Shown here one piece after another: positions 58,084 through 64,000 of a stretch of DNA of 64,000 nt (its first letter is position 1; each line of letters starts with the position of its first letter). A program made the translations under genes and the position numbers. The notes below the pieces were generated by a model. That model saw nothing but the letters and a program-made list of their open reading frames with translations. It was not told the origin of the DNA and made no database searches. Origin of the DNA: Marinithermus hydrothermalis DSM 14884 (GTDB lineage Bacteria; Deinococcota; Deinococci; Deinococcales; Marinithermaceae); the NCBI RefSeq assembly GCF_000195335.1, contig NC_015387.1, positions 930,001-994,000 on the forward strand, in the 5' to 3' direction.

Positions 58084-59271
58084 GTGCGGGAGGGGCGGGT
58101 GGAGTACACCGAAGCCGTCCGCTGGTTGTACCGGCAGACCCGCGCCGGTCGTGCCCGCACTCCAGCACGCACCGCGGCCCTCCTCGAGGCCCTGGGGCAC
58201 CCCGAGCGAACCTTTCCCGCGGTGCACGTGCTGGGCACGAACGGCAAGGGAAGCGTCGCCGCGTACCTCGAGGCCGGCCTCGCCGCGGCGGGGGTGCCTT
58301 ATGGCGTGACCACGAGCCCGCACCTCGTGGACTTCCGGGAGCGCGTGCGCACGGACCGGGGGCTGGTCCCAGCGGAGGAGGTGGTGCGGTTCGTGCGTTG
58401 GGTTCGAGGGCGCGCTTGGGAGGAGCCCCCTACCTTCTTTGATCTGGTCACCGCCCTGGCCTTCGCGCATTTCAGCGTGCGGGGCGTGGCCCTCGCGGTG
58501 GTTGAAGCGGGGGTGGGCGGCGCGCGCGACGCGACGAACACCCTGGCGGAGGTGCGGGTCACGGTACTCACGAACGTGGGGGAGGACCACCTCGAGGCCC
58601 TCGGCGGCAGCCTCGAGGCCGTGGCCTGGGAGAAGGCCGGTGCGGTGCGTCCGGGGGTCCCGGTCGTGACCGGGGCGCGGGGGGTGGGCCTCGAGGTGAT
58701 TCGCGAGGTCTGCCGAGAGCGGGACGCGCCGTTATTTGTGTTGAACGAGGCGGAGGTGCTGTTCTCTCTGCCCGCGCCCCCGGCCCTGCCCGGGGCGTAC
58801 CAGGTGGGGAACGCGCGGCTCGCCGCGGCGGCCCTGCGGCTTTTGGGGTACCCGGAGGGCGTGGTGCGTCGGGCGTTGTTGGAAGCCCGGATCCGTGGGC
58901 GGATGCAGGAGGTGCGGCTCGGCGGGGTGCGGGTGGTGCTTGACGGGGGGCACAACCCTCCCGCGGCCCGGGCCGTGGCCCGGGAGTTCGGGGCGTACCA
59001 CCTGGTGTACGGGGCCTTTCCCCGTAAGGACGCGCGCGCGGTGCTCGCGGCGCTCCTCCCGAAGGCCCGGAGCGTGCGGTACACCTCCGCGGGGCCGGGC
59101 AGTTTGGGGCAGGGGGCCCTCGAGGCCCTCCACCCGGCCCCGTACATCCCGGACCCGCGGCGGGCTTTGGAGGAGGCTGTAGCGGCCGCGAAACGCACGG
59201 GCGACCCCGTGCTGGTCACGGGGTCGCTGTACCTGGTGGGCGCGTTACTCGCCGAAGGCCTCGGCGAGTAG
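58084..59271 (+). CDS. folC: Folylpolyglutamate synthase / dihydrofolate synthase
   Basis: ATP-dependent addition of glutamate to folates. 395 aa, Mur-ligase fold. P-loop HVLGTNGKGSVAAYLEAGL near residue 50, TSPHLVDFRERV, the VEAGVGGARDATN loop, TNVGEDHLEALGG (Mg/ATP), GAYQVGNARLAAAAL and VLDGGHNPPAARA. GTG start. It complements pabBA-pabC at 33-36 kb, which make the folate precursor. The 3' end overlaps the convergent lipoprotein gene by 27 bp. Confidence 0.94.
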   Translation: MREGRVEYTEAVRWLYRQTRAGRARTPARTAALLEALGHPERTFPAVHVLGTNGKGSVAAYLEAGLAAAGVPYGVTTSPHLVDFRERVRTDRGLVPAEEVVRFVRWVRGRAWEEPPTFFDLVTALAFAHFSVRGVALAVVEAGVGGARDATNTLAEVRVTVLTNVGEDHLEALGGSLEAVAWEKAGAVRPGVPVVTGARGVGLEVIREVCRERDAPLFVLNEAEVLFSLPAPPALPGAYQVGNARLAAAALRLLGYPEGVVRRALLEARIRGRMQEVRLGGVRVVLDGGHNPPAARAVAREFGAYHLVYGAFPRKDARAVLAALLPKARSVRYTSAGPGSLGQGALEALHPAPYIPDPRRALEEAVAAAKRTGDPVLVTGSLYLVGALLAEGLGE

Positions 59272-60303
59272 GCGGCCCTGATCGTCCACGAATACCACCC
59301 GGTCCGGGCGAGCGTTGACCTGGATCAGGACGTAAGGGCTGGTCAGAGCCTGGGTGACGATCGCGCCTGGGGGCGGGCTTTGCAGCTCGAGCACGACCGT
59401 GAGCGTGCGGCCCGCGAGCCGGACTTCCCGCACGTCCACGCGGTACCCGCCGGTGGGCTTCAGGCCCCAGAAGAAGGCCACGACGCTGTGCCGTCCGAGG
59501 TCCACGCTGGGCGGGGCTGGGCGGGGCACGCGGTTTTGCGCGATGAGGTCCCACACCTCCGCAAAGTGCGTGGGGCTTAGGGCCAGGAAGCCCTGCGGGT
59601 CGCGCAGGGTGTACCCGCTTTGCGTGCCTTGCTCCAGCAGGCGCCACAGTTCCGGGCGTGGTTCCACCAGGATCAACTCCCTTTCGACCCCGAACTGCAC
59701 CGCGAGCGCGGCCTCACGGTGGCGGCGGGGAGAGGGACTGAAGCGCAAGCGCTTAAACACCGGCTCCTCCAGCTCGTACACTACGAACGCCTGCCCTCCC
59801 GCGCGCTGCACGAGTTCGCGGAGGATCACCCGCGTCTCCTCCCGGGTGAGGGCGGCGAACTCGGGCTCCTCGCGGTCCGGCACGCGCACCGCGATACGGT
59901 CCGCGTCGAGCGCACGGGCGAGCTTGTACCAGCGCCCATCATAGTACCAGACCGACCGGACCTCGGTTTCCGTGGACACGACGAACCGGCCGCTGGGGAT
60001 GGCCTGTACGGTCCGGGCGGGTAGGCGCACGCCCGGCAGCACCTCGCGCAGTAGCGGGGCGCCGTTCACCGCGAGGGCGCCCGGTACCGCCCAGATGTGG
60101 TCGAGGCGTTCGTCCGTGAGCTCGAGCACCGCACCCTGGTGCTGGATCGTCTGGGGATCCCCGTAGAAGTACACCCACCGCTCGGCGGCGTCCTCGAGGA
60201 GGAGCTGGATCTCGCTCGTGGTGTACCGGGGGCCGGGGGTTTGGGCGGGGAGGCACCCGGAGAGCACCAGGAGGAGCGTCAGAAGGAGGGTAGGATAACG
60301 CAT
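59245..60303 (-). CDS. Lipoprotein with C-terminal PrcB-like domain
   Basis: 352 aa. Lipobox LVLSGC after a short hydrophobic stretch, so predicted membrane-anchored. The last about 90 residues (HSVVAFFWGLKPTGGYRVDV, VLELQSPPPGAIVTQALTSPYVLIQV) match the PrcB C-terminal domain, named for a protease-complex subunit of Treponema; the role elsewhere is unknown. The middle is beta-rich with VRSVWYYDGRWYKLARALDA. TACAAT lies 6 nt before the ATG. Confidence 0.82.
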   Translation of the reverse strand: MRYPTLLLTLLLVLSGCLPAQTPGPRYTTSEIQLLLEDAAERWVYFYGDPQTIQHQGAVLELTDERLDHIWAVPGALAVNGAPLLREVLPGVRLPARTVQAIPSGRFVVSTETEVRSVWYYDGRWYKLARALDADRIAVRVPDREEPEFAALTREETRVILRELVQRAGGQAFVVYELEEPVFKRLRFSPSPRRHREAALAVQFGVERELILVEPRPELWRLLEQGTQSGYTLRDPQGFLALSPTHFAEVWDLIAQNRVPRPAPPSVDLGRHSVVAFFWGLKPTGGYRVDVREVRLAGRTLTVVLELQSPPPGAIVTQALTSPYVLIQVNARPDRVVFVDDQGRLLAEAFGE

Positions 60304-60309
60304 GATTTC

Positions 60310-60337
60310 ATTGTATGCCCCGCCCAGGCAGGCGGGG
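60310..60337 (-). promoter_or_regulatory. Leaderless -10 with an adjacent inverted repeat
   Basis: TACAAT (60315-60310, minus) lies 6 nt before the lipoprotein ATG. Directly upstream, CCCCGCC (60318-60324) and GGCGGGG (60331-60337) form a perfect 7-bp inverted repeat, usable as a weak terminator for dppC or an operator. Confidence 0.5.
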
Positions 60338-60367
60338 GGTTCCGTGAAGGTTTCCTAAAACCGGGGG

Positions 60368-61234
60368 CTAGCGGCTTGCTCGCGGGTCCAGCGCGTCGCG
60401 CAGCCCGTCCCCGAGGAGGTTGAACCCGAGCACCGCGATCATGATGGCCAGGCCGGGGAAGAGGCTGATCCAGGGAGCGGTGCTGAAGTAGTTGAACCCT
60501 CGGGCGATCATCAACCCCCACTCGGGATCGGGGGGTTGCGCACCGAGCCCCAGAAACCCCAGGCCCGCCGCGTCCAGGATCGCGGTGGCGATCGAGAGGG
60601 TGCTCTGGACGATCAGGGGGGAGAGGCCGTTGGGGAGGATGTGCCGGAAAAGGATTCGGCTTTTGCTCGCGCCTAGAGCTTCGGCCGCGGTGGCGAACTC
60701 CTGTTCCTTGAGGGAAAGGACCACGCTGCGGGTCAGGCGGATATAGATCGGGATCTGCACGATGCCCACGGCCAGCATCGCGTTGAAGATCCCTGGGCCG
60801 ATCACCGCGACGATCGCGATGGCCAGCAGGATCGAGGGGAAGGCCAGCATGATGTCCACCAGCCAGCTGATCACCATGTCGAGGCGCCCCCCGAAATACC
60901 CGGCCACAAGACCCAAGACCGTGCCCACGACGACCGCAATCCCCACCGCGACCACACCGACGCGCAGGCTGATCCGCGTGCCGTGCCAGACCCGGATCAG
61001 CATATCCCGTCCGAGTTCGTCGGTGCCCATGGGGTGCTCGAGGGAGGGGGCCTCGAGGCGCTCGCGGAGGTTTCGGTCGCGGCTGGCGTCGTACGGAGCG
61101 ACGATGGGCGCGATGAGGGCGAGGATGATGAGCCCCAGGACGATGGCCAGGCCGGCTTTACCCGAGCTGGATTTCCAGAACCGGCGTAGGGCCTGCTGGG
61201 TAGGGGTGCGCATGGTTGAGGTTTGTGCGGTCAT
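60368..61234 (-). CDS. dppC: Dipeptide/oligopeptide ABC transporter permease DppC
   Basis: 288 aa membrane permease. The N-terminal region ends in APYDASRDRNL...HPMGTDELGRDMLIRVWHGTR, the usual DppC/OppC pattern. The BPD-type coupling motif is EALGASKSRILFRHILPNGLSPLIV. LGLGAQPPDPEWGLMI is also typical. About six helices. It follows dppB by 8 bp. ATPases DppD/DppF are not encoded next to it. Confidence 0.94.
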   Translation of the reverse strand: MTAQTSTMRTPTQQALRRFWKSSSGKAGLAIVLGLIILALIAPIVAPYDASRDRNLRERLEAPSLEHPMGTDELGRDMLIRVWHGTRISLRVGVVAVGIAVVVGTVLGLVAGYFGGRLDMVISWLVDIMLAFPSILLAIAIVAVIGPGIFNAMLAVGIVQIPIYIRLTRSVVLSLKEQEFATAAEALGASKSRILFRHILPNGLSPLIVQSTLSIATAILDAAGLGFLGLGAQPPDPEWGLMIARGFNYFSTAPWISLFPGLAIMIAVLGFNLLGDGLRDALDPRASR

Positions 61235-61242
61235 GAAGCCTC

Positions 61243-62298
61243 CTAACGGTACTGGATGCGCGGGTCGAAGAGCCCGTACGACAGGTCAACGAGCGCGTTC
61301 ACGATCACGTAGATCGTCGCGATGAAGAGCGTGCCCCCTTGAACGATGGGGTAGTCGCGCGCGCCGATGGCGTCGTACAGCCACTTCCCGATACCGGGCC
61401 AGTTAAAGATCGTTTCCGTAAGGATTGCGCCGGTGAGGAGCGTCCCGAAGGAGAGGCCGATGATGGTGATGACGGGAAGCATCGCGTTTCTGAGGGCGTG
61501 CTTCCAGATCACCACGCGTTCCGCGAGCCCTTTGGCGCGCGCGGTGCGGATGTAGTCCTGGTTCATGACCTCGAGCATGGAACCGCGCATCATGCGAGCG
61601 ATGATCGCGGTGGGGATGGTGCCGAGGGCGATCGAGGGGAGGATTAGGTGCTTTAGGGCGTTGAGGGTCACGTCGAGACGACCCTGGAGCAGGCTGTCCA
61701 GCACGTACAGGCCGGTGATGGACTGCAGCTCGAGCTGGACGTCGAGTCGGCCTGAGGGGGGGAGCCAGTGCAGGTTGACCGCGAAGATGTAGATGAGCAA
61801 GAGGCCCAGCCAGAAGATCGGCATGGACACACCCACCAGCGCGCCTACCATCACCCCGAGGTCCACCAGGCTGTTTTTCCGGATGGCGGCGAAGATGCCG
61901 GCCGGGATGCCGATCAGGATGGCGACGATCATGGCGCCCACGGCGAGCTCGAAGGTGGCGGGGAAGCGGGCGGCGAGCTCGGTGCTGACGTCCACGCGGC
62001 TGAAGATGGACTGTCCCAGGTCTCCTTGTAGCACGCGAGTCAGGAACGTGAAGTACTGGCTATCCAGAAGGGCGGAGGGATTACCGGTTTGCTGGAAGGC
62101 TTCAAAGTTGAAAAATAGGGGTTTGTTCAGGTTGAGCTGTTCTCTGAGTTTTTCCAGGGCCTCTGGGGTGGCCCGTTCCCCCAGCATCACGACCGCGGGG
62201 TCGCCGGGGATGAGGTGAACGAAGGTGAACACCAAGAGGCTGACCCCGAACAGTACGGGGATGATGCTCAGAAATCGCCGCACAGCATACGCGCCCAT
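61243..62298 (-). CDS. dppB: Dipeptide/oligopeptide ABC transporter permease DppB
   Basis: 351 aa permease partner of DppC. It starts AVRRFLSIIPVLFGVSLLVFTFVHLIPGDPA, contains FEAFQQTG... in the periplasmic loop and the coupling motif ARAKGLAERVVIWKHALRNAMLP, and ends DLSYGLFDPRIQYR. About six helices. The -AAGGAGAAC- site precedes the ATG. A terminator-like hairpin separates it from dppA. Confidence 0.94.
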   Translation of the reverse strand: MGAYAVRRFLSIIPVLFGVSLLVFTFVHLIPGDPAVVMLGERATPEALEKLREQLNLNKPLFFNFEAFQQTGNPSALLDSQYFTFLTRVLQGDLGQSIFSRVDVSTELAARFPATFELAVGAMIVAILIGIPAGIFAAIRKNSLVDLGVMVGALVGVSMPIFWLGLLLIYIFAVNLHWLPPSGRLDVQLELQSITGLYVLDSLLQGRLDVTLNALKHLILPSIALGTIPTAIIARMMRGSMLEVMNQDYIRTARAKGLAERVVIWKHALRNAMLPVITIIGLSFGTLLTGAILTETIFNWPGIGKWLYDAIGARDYPIVQGGTLFIATIYVIVNALVDLSYGLFDPRIQYR

Positions 62299-62330
62299 CG
62301 GTTCTCCTTTTTACTTCATGTTTATGCATC

Positions 62331-62365
62331 AGAAAAGGGGGCGCGCCGCATGCGCGACGCGCCCC
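62331..62365 (-). terminator. Attenuating terminator between dppA and dppB
   Basis: On the minus strand GGGGCGCG (62365-62358) pairs with CGCGCCCC (62345-62338), followed by CTTTTCT. Placed between the binding-protein gene and the permease genes, it should let dppA be expressed above dppBC. Confidence 0.75.
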
Positions 62366-62376
62366 GCAGGAGCGGG

Positions 62377-63948
62377 TTACTTCACCTCGACCAGGTTCAG
62401 GTTCTCCGAGCTACCCAGGGGGCTCGGCACCCACCCTTCCACGTTCTTCAGCGTGGCGTGAAGCGGGTTGTTGTGCGCTACCGGGATGCGGATCACGTTC
62501 TCGTAGACCAGCCGCTGCACCTCGGCGTACAGCTCCTGGCGCACTTCGGGATCCGGTTCGGTGCGGGCCTTAAAGAGCAGCTCACCGATCCGTTCGCAGA
62601 CCTCGGTGGTGCACCCGCTCGCGCTCTTAATGGTCTCCGGCCCGAAGAAGGTGAAGAGGTAGTTGTCGGGGTCCGGGTAGTCCGGGCTCCACCCCAGCAT
62701 GTAGAGGGGGAACTTGCCTTGGTTGTAGTCCGAGAGGTAGGTGCCCCAGTCCTCGGTCTTGAGCTCCACCTGGATGCCTACCTCAGCCAGGTAGCTCGCG
62801 ATGGTTTCCGCGATGGGCTGTGGCGCGGGGAAGTACGGACGGGAGACCGGCATGAACCACAGCTCGGTCTTGAACCCGTTCGGGTAGCCGGCCTCGGCGA
62901 GGAGCTTCTTCGCCGTTTCCGGATCATAGGGGTATGGCGGGATCCCCTCGGCGCGGCCCCACATCGCGGGCGGCACGAACTGGGTGGCGCGCTCGCCCAA
63001 CCCCGCGTAGAAGGCATCCACAATCGCGTCCCAATCCACGGCCATCGCGATGGCCTTACGCACCAACAGGTTGTCGAGCGGCGCGTGGGTCTGATGGATC
63101 GCCAGGTACCCGATGTTCAGGCCGTTCTGCTTGACCGCCTTCAAGTTCGGGTCGCTCTCGATGACCCGGAGGTCTTCCGGCGAGAGGTTGTTCGCGATGT
63201 GGATCGCGCCCGCTTTCAGCTCGGCCAGGCGGGAAGCCGGTTCGGGAATACCGCGGAAGACCAGGGTGTCCACCTTGGCCTTCTCGCCCCAGTACTCGTC
63301 GTTGCGCTCGAGGACGACCTTATCGCCGATCGTCCAGCTCTTGAACTTGAAGGGGCCCGTACCGACCGACCCGACCTCGGGGGTACCGTACTTGTCGGGG
63401 TTTTTCATGACGGCGGTGGGGCTGTCGATCTGCATGTAGATCGCGCCGAGCATCTGCGGGAAGAAACCCACCGAGTCGGTGAGGTGGAAGCGTACCGTGT
63501 ACTCGTCCACGACCTCTACGCGGTCGAGGATGCTGCCCTCGCCCTTGAAGCCGCCGAAGACCCAGGTGAAGGGCACGAAGGACTTGCCCTCGCCGCGGTA
63601 GGGGTGGTTGGGGTCATTCCAGCGGTCGAAGTTGAACTTCACTGCTTCGGCGTTGAACGGGGTACCGTCATGGAACTTGACGCCGCGGCGCAGCTTAAAG
63701 GTCCAGATCGTGGAGTCCTCGTTGGCCTCCCAGCTCACGGCGAGGCCGGGCACGATGTTGGCGGTGCCGGGCTCGAAGGCCACCAGGCTTTCCGTGATCT
63801 GGTAGGCCACGCGCAGCGAGTTGCCGTCCTGGGCGTCCACCGAATCCAGGGTTTTCGGGAGGTCACTCTGACCGTAGATAAGCGTTTGGGCAAACCCGAG
63901 GCTCGCCGCGAGCAGAACGGCGAGAATACTAGCCGTCCATCGTTTCAT
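62377..63948 (-). CDS. dppA: Peptide ABC transporter substrate-binding protein
   Basis: 523 aa family 5 extracellular solute-binding protein. Signal peptide (KRWTASILAVLLAASLGFA) without a lipobox. Family pattern: KTLDSVDAQDGNSLRVAYQITESLVAFEPG region, WTFKLRRGVKFHDGTPFNAEAVKFNFDRW, VGTGPFKFKSW, RKAIAMAVDWDAIVDAFYAGLG and LGWSPDYPDPDNYLFTFFG. It binds peptides or related ligands and feeds DppBC. AGGAGTGATGGC precedes the ATG. The natural ligand is not decided by sequence. Confidence 0.93.
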   Translation of the reverse strand: MKRWTASILAVLLAASLGFAQTLIYGQSDLPKTLDSVDAQDGNSLRVAYQITESLVAFEPGTANIVPGLAVSWEANEDSTIWTFKLRRGVKFHDGTPFNAEAVKFNFDRWNDPNHPYRGEGKSFVPFTWVFGGFKGEGSILDRVEVVDEYTVRFHLTDSVGFFPQMLGAIYMQIDSPTAVMKNPDKYGTPEVGSVGTGPFKFKSWTIGDKVVLERNDEYWGEKAKVDTLVFRGIPEPASRLAELKAGAIHIANNLSPEDLRVIESDPNLKAVKQNGLNIGYLAIHQTHAPLDNLLVRKAIAMAVDWDAIVDAFYAGLGERATQFVPPAMWGRAEGIPPYPYDPETAKKLLAEAGYPNGFKTELWFMPVSRPYFPAPQPIAETIASYLAEVGIQVELKTEDWGTYLSDYNQGKFPLYMLGWSPDYPDPDNYLFTFFGPETIKSASGCTTEVCERIGELLFKARTEPDPEVRQELYAEVQRLVYENVIRIPVAHNNPLHATLKNVEGWVPSPLGSSENLNLVEVK

Positions 63949-64000
63949 GCCATCACTCCTTTCTCGACTCCCGCAGATTGCGGGTTCATTTGGGTACAGC
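63949..64000. other. Upstream region of dppA at the window edge
   Basis: 52 bp holding the ribosome site (AGGAGTG on the minus strand) and part of an inverted repeat (CCCGCA and TGCGGG, about 63968-63980). The promoter is probably just outside the window. Confidence 0.4.

Overview
The window is a high-GC bacterial chromosome segment, densely packed with many 4-bp start/stop overlaps. Gene content and style point to Deinococcota, family Thermaceae; a non-Thermus genus such as Marinithermus or Oceanithermus is my guess, not proven. Supporting signs are CsaB/DUF5693 S-layer-anchoring genes, a type I-E CRISPR system of Thermus type, separately encoded methylmalonyl-CoA mutase subunits, and at least 13 genes whose start codon lies only 5-10 nt after a TAnnnT -10 hexamer, the leaderless pattern typical of this phylum.

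Layout. 1-6033: branched-chain amino acid operon ilvB(partial)-ilvN-ilvC-leuA-cimA. 5986-18685: housekeeping genes, comB-tagA, thiL, tsaC-scpB, pilC, a cupin, gatA, a DnaQ-like exonuclease with an unknown partner, and the operon DUF2179-udk-DUF5693-csaB. 18848-33177: a complete type I-E CRISPR-Cas locus (WYL regulator, cas3, an IS insertion, cas8e-cse2-cas7e-cas5e-cas6e-cas1-cas2, then 57 repeats with 56 complete spacers plus a truncated end). Its base composition is visibly less GC-rich than its flanks. 33381-37510: pabBA fusion-pabC, then a SAM-I riboswitch leader, a 20-codon upstream ORF and metX. 37491-40620: copper/Sco genes and ligA. 40709-43409: BMP-type binding protein and its ABC ATPase, without permeases. 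43540-46626: extracytoplasmic thiol-redox cluster (DUF3179, DCC protein, TlpA-like thioredoxin, CcdA). 46681-59271: lepA, an Arg-tailed protein, hisD, plsY, an AhpD-like protein, methylmalonyl-CoA mutase subunits, recO, hutH, a small membrane protein, a radical SAM protein and folC. 59245-63948: a PrcB-domain lipoprotein and dipeptide ABC transporter genes dppA-dppB-dppC.

Most notable observations. (1) The CcdA homologue at 45880-46626 appears circularly permuted: the first transmembrane segment of ordinary CcdA, carrying SPCVLP, is at the C-terminus, and the protein starts at what is normally helix 2. (2) The first 28 bases of the CRISPR repeat are invariant in all 57 copies, but base 29 varies (47 G, 6 A, 3 T, 1 C), with the exceptions clustered. 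The array breaks off in register after only GTAG of a 58th repeat. (3) An IS with a frameshifted transposase separates cas3 from the Cascade genes, with a promoter and a perfect inverted repeat just beyond it. (4) The metX leader seems built to control ribosome access rather than termination, and includes a well-positioned small ORF that overlaps metX by ATGA.
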